64,000 nucleotides of DNA from Ruminococcaceae bacterium UBA4871 (GCA_002399445.1 DHDR01000029.1:118194-182193); one strand, 5' to 3'; positions 35,373 to 44,310 are shown, numbered from the stretch's first letter. Numbers and translations are program-made. The notes: generated by a model not told the origin, from the letters alone.

Positions 35373-36125
35373 ATGAAGCAAAAGTTGTTATTATTTTCCG
35401 ACAGTGAAGAGGGACAGCAGCTGGCAGTGGCGCTCTGCACCATGCCGCTGGATGTAACTGCATGTGTTGCCACCGGAAATGAGCCAGACCATTTGCCGAA
35501 AAGAGTCCATATCTGTACAGACTGCCAAAATGCATCCTCCATTACACATTATCTGCAGGAAAAACACTTTGGATGGGTCATTGACGCCACTCACCCCTGT
35601 GCAACGGCAATCACGAAAGAGATTCGCACAGCTGCCCACTGCGCCGGTGTACCTTATTTGCGCCTGCTTCGCTCAAAAAAGAGACACACCCTCCACTATG
35701 TTTCCAGCGCTGAGCAGGCCGCCAATCTTCTGGCTCCTACAAACGGAAAAATCCTGCTTTCCGTCAACTGGAAAGAAATCGACCAGTTTGCTGTCCTGCC
35801 CCGTCCACGCCTGTATGTGCATACCAAGTCGACCGTTGCGTCCCTGCAAGCTTGTGACTGTGCAGGGATTCCGCGCAGCCATATCATTGAAAAAGAGAAT
35901 TCTTTTTGTCAGGGAGCATCCTTAAAACTGTTTCGGCAGCTTTCGATTCAGCATCTGGTGACCAGCAACGTCAATCATAGCAGCAGTGGATTTGAAGATA
36001 AAATGGCAATGGCGGAAGATGCCGGGGTGCATGTAACCGTGATTGGCTGTCCGGTACATGAAACGGGGTATCGTTATGGTGAAATTTTGGAACTTCTTGC
36101 CTGCGAATTGGAAGAAACACCGTGA
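35373..36125 (+). CDS. cobK: precorrin-6A reductase (CobK/CbiJ)
   Basis: A 250-residue NAD(P)H enzyme of corrin ring synthesis (precorrin-6A or its cobalt form). The family signature WVIDATHPCA near residue 70 (usually DATHPFA) is present, with ITKEIRTAAHCAGVPYLRLLR after it. LVTSNVNHSSSGFEDKMAMAEDAGVHVTVIGCP near the end corresponds to the TK(D/N)SG..K..AA..L motif but is modified. ATG 35373 has GGGGGA upstream; a GTG at 35364 is also possible. No other early corrin genes lie nearby, only the odd CbiA-like gene after a terminator. Confidence 0.8.
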   Translation: MKQKLLLFSDSEEGQQLAVALCTMPLDVTACVATGNEPDHLPKRVHICTDCQNASSITHYLQEKHFGWVIDATHPCATAITKEIRTAAHCAGVPYLRLLRSKKRHTLHYVSSAEQAANLLAPTNGKILLSVNWKEIDQFAVLPRPRLYVHTKSTVASLQACDCAGIPRSHIIEKENSFCQGASLKLFRQLSIQHLVTSNVNHSSSGFEDKMAMAEDAGVHVTVIGCPVHETGYRYGEILELLACELEETP

Positions 36126-36215
36126 CCGCAAAATCTGTTTTTACACGATTCGGTAAAGGCAGCACTTTCTTTGTACTGGTACTTTTTAACATGGATGTAA
36201 AATAAAAAGCTTACA

Positions 36216-36252
36216 GGAGGGATTCATGAAACAGCCGAATCCTCCTTTTTAA
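36216..36252 (+). terminator. terminator between cobK and the CbiA-like gene
   Basis: AGGAGGGATTC and GAATCCTCCT pair with one bulge and are followed by TTTTTAATT. Confidence 0.6.
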
Positions 36253-36294
36253 TTGAAATCAGAAGGATAATTTTATAAATTCGGAGGTACCAAA

Positions 36295-37623
36295 ATGTCA
36301 GCATATCCGCGCCTAATGTTCACCGCTGCCGGAGGCGGCTGTGGAAAAACGATGGTGACCTGTGCTTTTTTGCAGGCTGCCATGGATCGCGGTCTGCTGC
36401 CAGCCGCCTTTCGGTGCGGGGCCAAATGCACTGATTCCGGTTATCATCAGAAAGTTTCCGGTGTGAAAAGCCGGCATTTAGATTTGTATCTTTCCTCGGC
36501 AGATACGGTCCGTTCCCTGCTGTATGCCGATGCGGGCAGCACAGACCTTGCTGTATTGGACGGTAATCGGGGGTTTTATGATGGAATCGGTGAAACAGAC
36601 TCTGCCAGCAGCTGGGAAATCTGCTGTGTATCGAAAACACCGGCTGTCCTAATTGTGGAACCTCAGGACTCCATGCTGACACTTTCAGCTCAGGTTTTAG
36701 GGCTGCTGCATTTTCGGGCGGAAAGTCATATCCGTGCCCTGCTGCTGAACCGCTGCACTGCTGAACAATATCAGATACTGGTCCCACTTCTGGAACGGGA
36801 AACCGGACTGCCAGTTGTCGGATATTTTCCGCCATTAAAAATAAACGGTCAAAGGAAGCCAGATTGCGGTGAGCTGCCTGTTTTAACCCATTTCACCCAC
36901 CAGATGGACAAAACCGTTGATTTTGATCTGCTGATGAAAATTGCATGCACTGCACCGGAGCTGCACCCGGCTCCCCTCCCTTCTCAGCCGATTACAGAAA
37001 CCAAACCGCGCATTGCCGTTGCACGTGATGAGGCATTCTGTTTTTCTTACCGTGAAAATTTGGAGTTGCTGAAACATTTAGGAGCGGAACTGCTCTTTTT
37101 CAGTCCATTACAGGATGCTGTACTCCCCCGCGCCGAAGCGCTCTATCTAGGGAGCGGCCGGCCGGAACTTTTTGCAGAACAGCTTTCCCGTAATATCTCC
37201 ATGCGGGAAAGCATCCGCCGCGCAGTGCTGGACGGACTGCCGACCGTGACGGAAGACGGCGGTTTTTTTTATTTGAGCCAGTCGCTTGAAAGCACAGATG
37301 GAGTTCCCCACCCCATGGCAGGTGTTTTGCCCGGGCGAAGCTTCCACGCACCGGCTGCGTACCACAGTTATGCACAGGCGGATATTTGGCAGGATAGTTT
37401 TCTGTGCAGGAAAGGTACACGGCTGCCTGTATCTATTTGTTCCGGTAACGACAGCGATGCGCGTGGCCCTGGACTCCTCATGGAAACAGCTAACGGGCAA
37501 AAATGGACGTGTGGTTTCGCAACCAACAGCCTTTTCTCCAGTATTGCCCGGCTGTATTTCTTCAGCGACCCAACACTGGCTGCCAACTTCGTCCGTGCTG
37601 CTGCAGAAAGAGTGCAGACATAA
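36295..37623 (+). CDS. CbiA/CobB-like (cobyrinate a,c-diamide synthase family) protein with altered active sites
   Basis: A 442-residue protein with the two-domain plan of cobyrinate a,c-diamide synthase. An N-terminal P-loop synthetase half (TAAGGGCGKTMVTCAFLQA; LDLYLSSADTVRSLL; LDGNRGFYDGIG) is followed by a C-terminal class I glutaminase-like half from about residue 240 (PRIAVARDEAFCFSYRENLELLKHLGAELLFFSPL; YLGSGRPELFAEQL). The nucleophile position reads TVTEDGGFFYL where active enzymes have ECGG, so Cys is replaced by Asp. The late His motif is also not evident, and the substrate loop KCGPDYIDP is RCGAKCTDS. Glutamine-dependent amidation looks impossible; it may use ammonia, have another role, or be decaying. 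Confidence 0.7.
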   Translation: MSAYPRLMFTAAGGGCGKTMVTCAFLQAAMDRGLLPAAFRCGAKCTDSGYHQKVSGVKSRHLDLYLSSADTVRSLLYADAGSTDLAVLDGNRGFYDGIGETDSASSWEICCVSKTPAVLIVEPQDSMLTLSAQVLGLLHFRAESHIRALLLNRCTAEQYQILVPLLERETGLPVVGYFPPLKINGQRKPDCGELPVLTHFTHQMDKTVDFDLLMKIACTAPELHPAPLPSQPITETKPRIAVARDEAFCFSYRENLELLKHLGAELLFFSPLQDAVLPRAEALYLGSGRPELFAEQLSRNISMRESIRRAVLDGLPTVTEDGGFFYLSQSLESTDGVPHPMAGVLPGRSFHAPAAYHSYAQADIWQDSFLCRKGTRLPVSICSGNDSDARGPGLLMETANGQKWTCGFATNSLFSSIARLYFFSDPTLAANFVRAAAERVQT

Positions 37624-37639
37624 ACTCTCTATCCGGTCT

Positions 37640-37860
37640 GCCCAACTTTCCACATAGAAGGTACATCCGTTTCGTGAATGAAGCTGGCCTGATGGATACG
37701 CTGTGCTGTCCCTCACTCCTGATCAATTCCGATAAACGGGGACAATCGGCAATCTTTCTGCATATTTTGAATCAGCAGGCGCACCTGGGCAACTGTTTGG
37801 ATATTCTCGTCAAACAGTACGATACCGCCAGCTGAGATGAAAGCGGTGCAGACCCAGCAG
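37640..37860 (-). pseudogene. GH3 beta-N-acetylhexosaminidase (NagZ-like) fragment
   Basis: The minus strand reads AGGIVLFDENIQTVAQVRLLIQNMQ and then SPFIGIDQE, TGA (37715-37713), GTAQRIHQASF. This is the N-terminal barrel of NagZ-type GH3 enzymes, where IDQEGGxVxR is diagnostic; the stop replaces the first Gly. Both ends of the gene are missing. Confidence 0.6.
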
Positions 37861-38032
37861 AAGAAGCTGCTGCGTCTGCAGGAATACTGCATGCAAATTA
37901 GGAACATCCAGACAGCCAGAATGCAGCAATTTATTTTCCAAAACTAAATGTTCATTTTCTTCTCCCCGCAAATCTATTTTTTCTTTTAGTATAATCGGAT
38001 TTCCGGCGAACAACAAGAAGGAGGTCTTTGAT

Positions 38033-38194
38033 TTGAAAAAGTTAATGTACATCGTCAGAAAACTTATAAAATGGTTTCTCGTCCTTGCCGCATTTGCAGC
38101 AGGTCTATGGAAGCTCCTCATTGGGTGCAAGCATGTCCGATTTATTTCAGACCTTTCCGAATTTCCACCTAAAAGGAAACTCAAAAAAGGATAA
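38033..38194 (+). CDS. small single-span membrane protein, unknown
   Basis: TTG 38033 follows a near-perfect AAGGAGG and opens 53 codons ending at TAA 38194. The peptide has a basic start (MKKLMYIVRKLIKW), one hydrophobic segment (FLVLAAFAAGLWKLLIG) and a basic tail ending KRKLKKG. I do not recognise it. The strong start signal and the membrane-protein pattern make it likely to be expressed. Confidence 0.5.
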   Translation: MKKLMYIVRKLIKWFLVLAAFAAGLWKLLIGCKHVRFISDLSEFPPKRKLKKG

Positions 38195-38531
38195 ACTGCA
38201 GCACTGCATTTATCTGCAGAAAAATGTCTAAAAAAAGAAAAAGGCAGAATATATTTGATGAAAGCCTTTAAAATACAAATTCCTACACGATCATTTAAGA
38301 AAGCAGCTGGTATTCTCTGTTTGTATTCTTCCCAAACACCTATGTTACCAATCTTCTTGCCAGATTGGCAATCATACGTTCCGTTTCTCATATTGAGAAG
38401 GAAGTGCAGTTTTCTATTTGAACCGCCATCTGCGCAAAAAGGAGCAGTTTCAGACTGCTCCTTTTTGCTGTTTCCATTTTATTTGGGGGATACATGAATG
38501 ATGGACAGAATGTTAGAATGTTATTCAGAAT
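38195..38531. other. non-coding stretch with terminator at 38436-38466
   Basis: AAAAAGGAGCAGT / ACTGCTCCTTTTT forms a good bidirectional terminator at 38436-38466 between the small membrane protein and the convergent secreted protein. I see no gene in the rest. Confidence 0.6.
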
Positions 38532-39716
38532 TTATAAATTTGCCGCACGTTTCAGCAGTAATAAGTCAGCAGTATCCAACACAGGTGTGGTATTGAGAGA
38601 TTCTCTCCCCACCGGCTGTGTCATGTCTGCCGCCTGCGCCTGCAGCCCTGTCAACGAATCTCCCCCTGCAACACACCTTCGCAAACGTTCATAAGACGCT
38701 TGATCAGGATGCCCGCTTCCGTACAAATCTCCTGGAATAACAATGGTGATGGTCTGCTTGCATCCATTGTGCAGAATTTGCACGGTATCTCCAGTGATCA
38801 GGGAACCTGTGCTGCGCACAACTCCGGATGCTGTTCGCACAGTCAATTCTCCCGAAAGCTGCACAAGATTTCTGTTCCGAAAATCTTGTTCCAGTTCCGC
38901 AACTGTTTCAGGCCCATTACATCGGTAAAGTGAATTTGCTCCCTGCTGCTGGCTGTTTTCGGAAGCGGATGACAGAACGTCTGATTGACTATCTTTTGAG
39001 GAAGGTTCCGGAGTGGTGCTGCTTTCCGATTCCTCCGGCTGGCTGCTCTCAGAAGATGTCGGTGTGCTGTCTTGTGTATTTGATGAACTGTTGGAATTCC
39101 CATAATCTTCTTCCGAATTCGGCATATTGCTTCCAGAATTCAGTTCGGAACTCATGGGTGGTTCTGAAAGGGAAGATGAAACATCTTGGGGAACTGCGGC
39201 ATCACTGTTCCACAGCGTAATGGGATATTGGTCCAATATATTGCAGAAAAGCGTCCCGTTTTGCAAAGTTACCTGATATTGTACTGTCCCGCTGCCAGCA
39301 AGTTGGTAACGAATATACAGAGTACATCCGAATTTGCTGGTTCCACCTTCCAGCACAGCCGACTGTCCGGCCGGTTCCAAAGCTTCACTTCCGTGATAAA
39401 TCTGCTGTGTTTCACACTGATAGGCATCTAGATACAGCCCCGCTCCCCGCTGCAGCAGCAGGAATACCGTATCTGTGCGCTTTTCCCGGCAGGCAGCACA
39501 CAATGTCCCCTCACAAGCAGTCAGCTGCACGCCATCTGCTAAAATGGCCGTTGTTTTTTCCTGTTGGCAAAGAGAGACACTGTCCGGAATACTCCAGATT
39601 TTATAGGTACCAGAAGTCTCCGCCGCACTGGGAATGCAGGAAAACAAACATAGCAGCGCGAAAAAAAGCCCTGCAAATTTCCCCGCTTTTTGATAAACTC
39701 GCTTTCTGTTTTGCAT
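38532..39716 (-). CDS. secreted Ser-rich protein with dockerin-like C-terminus
   Basis: A 394-residue exported protein: signal peptide (VYQKAGKFAGLFFALLCLFSCIPSAAE), a Cys-containing beta-rich N-terminal domain (about 35-180), a long Ser/Glu/Pro/Asn linker (about 185-265), and a C-terminal region. The last 70 residues contain GDLYGSGHPDQASYERLRRCVAGG and then PVLDTADLLLLKRAANL. The spacing and the ending DTADLLLLKR resemble the paired loop-helix repeats of type I dockerins (GDVNxDGxVxxxDLxLLKRY), but several Ca2+ ligands are missing. It could be a degenerate dockerin, or an unrelated helical module. No cohesin or other cellulosomal gene is in the window. Confidence 0.55.
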   Translation of the reverse strand: MQNRKRVYQKAGKFAGLFFALLCLFSCIPSAAETSGTYKIWSIPDSVSLCQQEKTTAILADGVQLTACEGTLCAACREKRTDTVFLLLQRGAGLYLDAYQCETQQIYHGSEALEPAGQSAVLEGGTSKFGCTLYIRYQLAGSGTVQYQVTLQNGTLFCNILDQYPITLWNSDAAVPQDVSSSLSEPPMSSELNSGSNMPNSEEDYGNSNSSSNTQDSTPTSSESSQPEESESSTTPEPSSKDSQSDVLSSASENSQQQGANSLYRCNGPETVAELEQDFRNRNLVQLSGELTVRTASGVVRSTGSLITGDTVQILHNGCKQTITIVIPGDLYGSGHPDQASYERLRRCVAGGDSLTGLQAQAADMTQPVGRESLNTTPVLDTADLLLLKRAANL

Positions 39717-39834
39717 GGATTGGCCAACCTTTCTGCCTGTAACTTAATCTGATGGACTTGAATCAATCTTTTTTAGTATAGTTCGACAGATATTTCCTAT
39801 AAATGGAATGTGAATTCAATTCACTGGTTCATCG

Positions 39835-39889
39835 AAAAAGAGCCGATGATGCAGGAAGTCTTCTGCACCATCGGCTCTTTTTATTTTTA
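39835..39889. terminator. bidirectional terminator
   Basis: AAAAAGAGCCGATG and CATCGGCTCTTTTT form a strong stem, downstream of the CmpB-like gene on the minus strand. Confidence 0.75.
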
Positions 39890-39924
39890 CTGTTTTATTG
39901 CAAGAAAGAGTTCATCCCATCCAA

Positions 39925-40395
39925 TCAAAGCAATTTATAATGCGGACGTTCTTCTCCAAACAAAAGCCACGCCAGCACATCATAAAGCAGAATGGCCAGC
40001 AGGCCAACTGCACACCAACCCAAAGAGGCAGCTAGTGAAATCTGCCCAAACAAATTATACGGTTGGTTAGAATAATCCCAAATATGCATGTGCAGCCACA
40101 AATTCACAATGCACCCCGACACAAATTCTCCGCCTGTAATCGTCAGGCTGGCCAGCAATGTCTGACTCACCAGCGACATTTTCCACTTTTGGTGTCCTCG
40201 CTCAACGCCAATCAGCAAAAACAGCGTGCCGCCTGCAAGAAACATTGTCCAGTGTGTCCAGCCACGCCATGCAGCTTCCAATAGACAGTAACCGCCGCCG
40301 CCCATCAGCCACATTCCCAGATATTCCAACGCAGTGTCGCTTTGGTTTTGCGGTACCGCCAGTGGCTGAATTGCCGCAGTTTCCATCTTCTCCAT
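39925..40395 (-). CDS. putative ABC-transporter type IV (CmpB-like) membrane protein
   Basis: A 156-residue membrane protein with four hydrophobic segments (YLGMWLMGGGGYCLLEAAW; HWTMFLAGGTLFLLIGV; LLASLTITGGEFVSGCIVNLWL; LAASLGWCAVGLLAILLYDVLAWLLFG). The central ITGGEFVSGxIVNxWLxMxIWDYSxxPxNxxGQI motif is typical of the CmpB/PF06541 family, which is common in Firmicutes and has no firm function. ATG 40395 is preferred over 40410. It stands alone. Confidence 0.7.
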   Translation of the reverse strand: MEKMETAAIQPLAVPQNQSDTALEYLGMWLMGGGGYCLLEAAWRGWTHWTMFLAGGTLFLLIGVERGHQKWKMSLVSQTLLASLTITGGEFVSGCIVNLWLHMHIWDYSNQPYNLFGQISLAASLGWCAVGLLAILLYDVLAWLLFGEERPHYKLL

Positions 40396-40587
40396 TATTG
40401 ATATCCACACCCTCTTCTCCCCTGCTGCAAAAATTGATTTTTATTTTTTCCTACAGCCGTAATTTTAACTCTTGCAATAGTATGGGACAAAAAGTGTGGA
40501 CTTATAACTGAAAATACGCCGGTTAAATTCGGAAAAATTTTATTGGACGGTTTGTTCGTAAATTCTAAAAAATAGACAAAATAATTC

Positions 40588-41544
40588 TTAGGTCACTTGA
40601 AAAATGAAACGTTTGCAGACAGGTTCACCGCTTACCTGCGTGTAAATACCGGTAGAACCCTTTCCATATCCAACCAAATTGCACAGCCAGATGTTCGTTC
40701 CACAAGGTGTAACCGGACACACGCACACGACACCTGCTGTGCCGGACGTGACCTTGGGACGTTCCGGGCAAGTCATTTTAATGGTGTAACAAACACCTGC
40801 TGTTCTGGAAAGATTCATAGTCGTATCAATCATGCATTTCGTCCAGATAATTTTTCCTGTTTCTGTTGAAAGTGCTCTCTGTATATCCGTTCTTTCCTTT
40901 TCCCAGCCATTCAGCCCCTCTCTTCGCACAATTTCCGGATAATCCACATAAGAAATATCGGTGTCACATCCAGAACCCGAAATATCCGCGCCCGGCCAAT
41001 GACCACCTGTTTCCGGAAAAGAGGACTGCCAGACACCGCATCCCTTGTCTGGGCGCGAAACGCCGGGACGAGCATACCAAAAAACATAATTATCCAGTTC
41101 CTTCGGATAAATAAAATGATCATACCAATCCTTATTGACATAATACCCGGCAAGATAGCCGGCACTTTTCAGACCTCTGCAGACCGTGTGGATAATGTCA
41201 GTCAGTGTGCGTGGACTGGGCATTCCATGCGCTGCTTTATAACCATCCGCATCCTCCATGTCCAAATAAACAGGAAACTGCGGCTTATGCCCTTTTACCA
41301 GCCGCAGAATGTGCGCAAGCTCACTTTTGGCGTTTTCTGTGTTCAGCGCATAGCTGTATAAATAAATTCCATAAGGAATGGAAAGCCGCTCGCACTCCGC
41401 CACATTTCTCGTGAATGTTTTGTCATCCTGATTGAAAGTGTCACTCCCATATCCACAGCGCAGAATTGCAAACTGGAGCCCCGCATTTTTGGCCGCCTGC
41501 CAATCCACATCGCCGTTAAATTCACTCACATCAATTCCATTCAT
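40588..41544 (-). CDS. GH25 lysozyme without signal peptide (endolysin-like)
   Basis: A 318-residue GH25 protein starting directly with the barrel MNGIDVSEFNGDVDWQAAKNAGLQFAILRCGYG. It has the catalytic Asp-Glu in VYLDMEDADG and a closing CDTDISYVDYPEIVRREG. The last 95 residues (from about 222) form a Thr/Cys/Gly-rich domain (IDTTMNLSRTAGVCYTIKMTCPERP...) that may bind the wall. Lack of an export signal is usual for phage endolysins that need a holin, and also occurs in sporulation- or lysis-related enzymes. No holin is seen nearby. It shares the GH25 plan with the exported protein at 26699. Confidence 0.82.
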   Translation of the reverse strand: MNGIDVSEFNGDVDWQAAKNAGLQFAILRCGYGSDTFNQDDKTFTRNVAECERLSIPYGIYLYSYALNTENAKSELAHILRLVKGHKPQFPVYLDMEDADGYKAAHGMPSPRTLTDIIHTVCRGLKSAGYLAGYYVNKDWYDHFIYPKELDNYVFWYARPGVSRPDKGCGVWQSSFPETGGHWPGADISGSGCDTDISYVDYPEIVRREGLNGWEKERTDIQRALSTETGKIIWTKCMIDTTMNLSRTAGVCYTIKMTCPERPKVTSGTAGVVCVCPVTPCGTNIWLCNLVGYGKGSTGIYTQVSGEPVCKRFIFQVT

Positions 41545-41680
41545 ATTGTTTTCCCCCTTCCCTTTCCCTGTAACTTATGCAGTAAATTAGGCATTTGTAA
41601 CTATCTTTCCGCGCAGCAGACAAAAGAAATGCAGCCCTTACAATTCAGGCTGCAAGATCGTTCTTCAAAGCTATTTTAGG

Positions 41681-42319
41681 TTAGGATTGAAAAGGCTCAT
41701 CATCCGTTGTACACGGGTCAAATTCTTCCGTTTCGTCCTGAGAGCCATCCTCCAAAATCTTTCGGTCATATTGTTTATGCGCATGGCGGAGGAAAAGCAC
41801 AACCGCTATATTCATTGCTCCATCCACAATGAGAATCGCATAAGTAAAGTGAAGCCTTACCTGATCATTGTTAAAAGGATTTGAAAGTGCAGTCATTGCC
41901 AGCACAATACTGCATACCGCGGCTAAAAGCACCAACCACCATCTTTTTTCCCGCAGGCGGAGCAAATCTGTAGAGTACTGCATTTTAATCAGGCTGTTGC
42001 ACAGTACCAAAAGTGCCAGAATCTGGCTAAATGCAAAGGCGACTTCATTCGTGCGCATCAAAGAAAAAATTCCAAGCAGAACGCATGCAGCTCCTCCTGC
42101 AAACTCAAAATGGTTGGGAGAAAGGTAGCGTTTCCGCAGAAAATAGGAAAATATCAGAACGATTCCAACGATAATAAGCAAAATTCCCATTGCCTGACAC
42201 AGAGCGGGCAGCGACACCTGCGGGAACATCAGCAATAAAATTCCGCCTGCTATATATGCTACAGAAATACAAATCAGCACGGTCCATGAGTTCTCAAATT
42301 TTTTTTCTTGCTGTTCCAT
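41681..42319 (-). CDS. DUF308 (HdeD-like) membrane protein
   Basis: A 212-residue protein with about six hydrophobic segments grouped in pairs (AYIAGGILLLMFPQVSLPALCQAMGILLIIVGIVLIFSYFL; GGAACVLLGIFSLM; AVCSIVLAMTALSNPF) and an acidic C-terminal tail (DETEEFDPCTTDDEPFQS). The repeated GxxLxxxP plan is that of DUF308/HdeD proteins. ATG 42319 has AAAGGAG upstream; the frame to 42388 is an extension without signals. Function unknown. A weak hairpin at 41631-41655 may end it. Confidence 0.75.
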   Translation of the reverse strand: MEQQEKKFENSWTVLICISVAYIAGGILLLMFPQVSLPALCQAMGILLIIVGIVLIFSYFLRKRYLSPNHFEFAGGAACVLLGIFSLMRTNEVAFAFSQILALLVLCNSLIKMQYSTDLLRLREKRWWLVLLAAVCSIVLAMTALSNPFNNDQVRLHFTYAILIVDGAMNIAVVLFLRHAHKQYDRKILEDGSQDETEEFDPCTTDDEPFQS

Positions 42320-42548
42320 ATTGCGCTCCTTTCGGGCACAGCCCTTATAAATCCTTCTTTTCAAAAGAATAACGCATTTGATGGACAACCTAAGCTACGT
42401 TTTAAATCCTGAAAGGAAAAAGTTCCTGCAGAAAGTTCCATTCAAAACAAATTCAGAGCAGCTCTGCTTCTGAATGTATGAAAAGCTTTTATGTTCTCTA
42501 ATAGGAAGGATATTCTCTCGAATTTTGGTGAATATTTGAAGATAATAT

Positions 42549-43455
42549 TCAATTGGAACTTGAAATACGCAGTTCCATTTTTTCAATCGTCTGAACAAAT
42601 TTCAATACAGAATCAGATGGATGCAGGGCATACATGAGTCCAAAAGGGATGCTGTAATCCCAATTCACAGGAAGTGTTACCAGCTCCGGATGAACATCCT
42701 TCCAACACTCCAAAGACAAAAGGACATTCTGCGTTTCGGCACACCGGTTAAAAACTGAGATATCGTAAAAATAGGAAGTATCTTCTATATGGATCTGCGG
42801 ATGATTTTTTTCAATGTCATTTCGTATGAAATCATTCGTGCCGGAATCCCCTCGCCCAACCATCATCAACGTTTCCCCATATAAATCAGAGATTTCAAGC
42901 TTTTTTTTTTGCAAGCCGGTGGTTTTTTGAAACAGCACACATCTCTTGATACCGACCAAGCGGCAGCAGATTGCAGCGATTCAGCCAAAGCTGCGAGTCG
43001 CAGGCACCCATTAAAAAATCAAATTTTTTCCCCAGCTGTGCAACCTGATAAAGGATTTCTTCATGATCATCTTCAAATGGCACAAGATGCAGTTTGTAGT
43101 TGGGGAAAGCTTTGCTTGCCTTGTACCATAAATCCATAAATGGCTCGGCCGGATTCAGCAAAGAGGTACCTACATAGAAAGTAGTCTCTGAGGAACGCAT
43201 CGCTTGTCTTGCCTTTGCAATTGATTTTTTAGAAAAGGCAAACAAAAATTTTGCATCTTTATAAATGGATTCACCGGCAGGAGTCAGCCGAATACCAGCA
43301 TGTGTGCGCTCCATTAGTTTCAAATCCAAATGAGTTTCCAGAGCATTGACCTGCTTCATAACAGCTGTTGGCGAGATATACAGACTCTCCGAAGCTTTTG
43401 TAAAACTTCCACAATCGGCAACACAAACAAAAGTAATCAACAGGCTATTAAACAT
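42549..43455 (-). pseudogene. LysR-family regulator split by a frameshift at an A10 run
   Basis: Frame one (43455-42895) encodes a LysR winged helix (FVCVADCGSFTKASESLYISPTAVMKQVNALETHLDLKLMERT) and the first part of the effector domain, ending NHRLAKKKA and stop. The rest (KKKLEISDLYGETLMMVGRG... to 42549) continues in the next frame. The shift point is a run of ten A in the coding strand (T run 42901-42910). Joined, the protein would be about 300 residues, the normal LysR length. Slippage on the run could restore the frame in part of the transcripts, or be a phase-variable switch; an assembly length error is also possible. Confidence 0.75.
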
Positions 43456-43809
43456 TGCAGTTCCTTCTTTTAATTTGTATAAACTATCAGTTTATGCCAT
43501 GATAACGCATTGAAGATTCCCTGTCAAGGAAGTGCAGTTTATAATAGGGCTATAGATATCACAGAATGAGAAATAGTCAGATGAATCCGCCGGTCTGCCA
43601 GCTTATAGTTCTTATTTTTCTTTTCCGCGGTTTTACTCACAGAAGCGGTAAGGATGCGTAAGCTGGAACGGCTTTTTGAAAACCATTGCTAGGAGTTGGA
43701 CATTCACCACAAGTTCATTCATGAGTCCATCTGTTTAAGTGTTCGGCAAACCTGTCTTGCAGAAGATACGAATATTATTATAAATTAAAGTTTAAGGCGG
43801 TAAACAAAG
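43456..43809. other. intergenic stretch without recognised gene
   Basis: This 354-base gap upstream of the split LysR gene and the flavodoxin-like gene holds an imperfect inverted repeat (CCAGCTTA near 43600 and TAAGCTGG near 43660). No coding frame could be supported. It should contain both promoters and the LysR site. Confidence 0.4.
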
Positions 43810-44310
43810 GTGTCAGCAATTGTTATATTTTTTTCACGCAGATATGAAAATTATGTAAATGGAGTGATCAAAAATCTATCCATTGGAAATACGGAGGTGG
43901 CAGCAAATATCATCAAAGGATTGACAGATGCCGATATTTTCCAAATCAAGCCTCTTCAGTCCTATTCAAAAAGCTACAAGATATGTATTGAACAAGCACG
44001 CGCGGATCAGAGGCGAAATGCACGTCCGGAACTCAAAAAATATCCAGACAGTCTTGACCCATACGAAACCATCTATCTGGGCTATCCCAATTATTGGGGT
44101 ACCATGCCAATGGTCATGTTTACGTTCTTAGAACATTTCAATTTCACCGGAAAAATAATTAAGCCGTTTTGTACAAATGAAGGGAGCGGAATCGGCAGCA
44201 GTGTAGAGGACATAAAAAGGCTCTGCCCCGGGGCAAAGGTTGAAAAGCCACTGGTTATTCTCGGTGGAAATGTTGCAAGGTCAAGAACGGCAATTGAAAA
44301 CTGGATATAG
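43810..44310 (+). CDS. flavodoxin-like protein
   Basis: A 166-residue FMN-binding fold: MSAIVIFFSRRYENYVNG...IGNTEVAANIIKGLTDADIFQIKP (phosphate loop region, somewhat altered), then DPYETIYLGYPNYWGTMPMVMFTFLEHFNFTGKIIKPFCTNEGSGIGSSVEDIKRLCPGA and VILGGNVARS. It belongs to the flavodoxin_4 type of small oxidoreductase electron carriers. GTG 43810 with AAGGCGG upstream is the start. Divergent from the LysR gene and followed by an NADPH-FMN-reductase-like gene, a frequent LysR-redox arrangement. Confidence 0.78.
   Translation: MSAIVIFFSRRYENYVNGVIKNLSIGNTEVAANIIKGLTDADIFQIKPLQSYSKSYKICIEQARADQRRNARPELKKYPDSLDPYETIYLGYPNYWGTMPMVMFTFLEHFNFTGKIIKPFCTNEGSGIGSSVEDIKRLCPGAKVEKPLVILGGNVARSRTAIENWI

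Noticed and set aside
37147..37716. 189-codon minus-strand frame over the CbiA-like gene
   Set aside because: Shadow of the plus-strand gene; no ribosome binding site and no recognisable domain.
37810..38391. 193-codon minus-strand frame
   Set aside because: It overlaps the small membrane protein and the GH3 remnant, has no start signal and no domain character throughout.
38255..38497. 80-codon plus-strand frame
   Set aside because: It runs straight through a strong terminator at 38436-38466.
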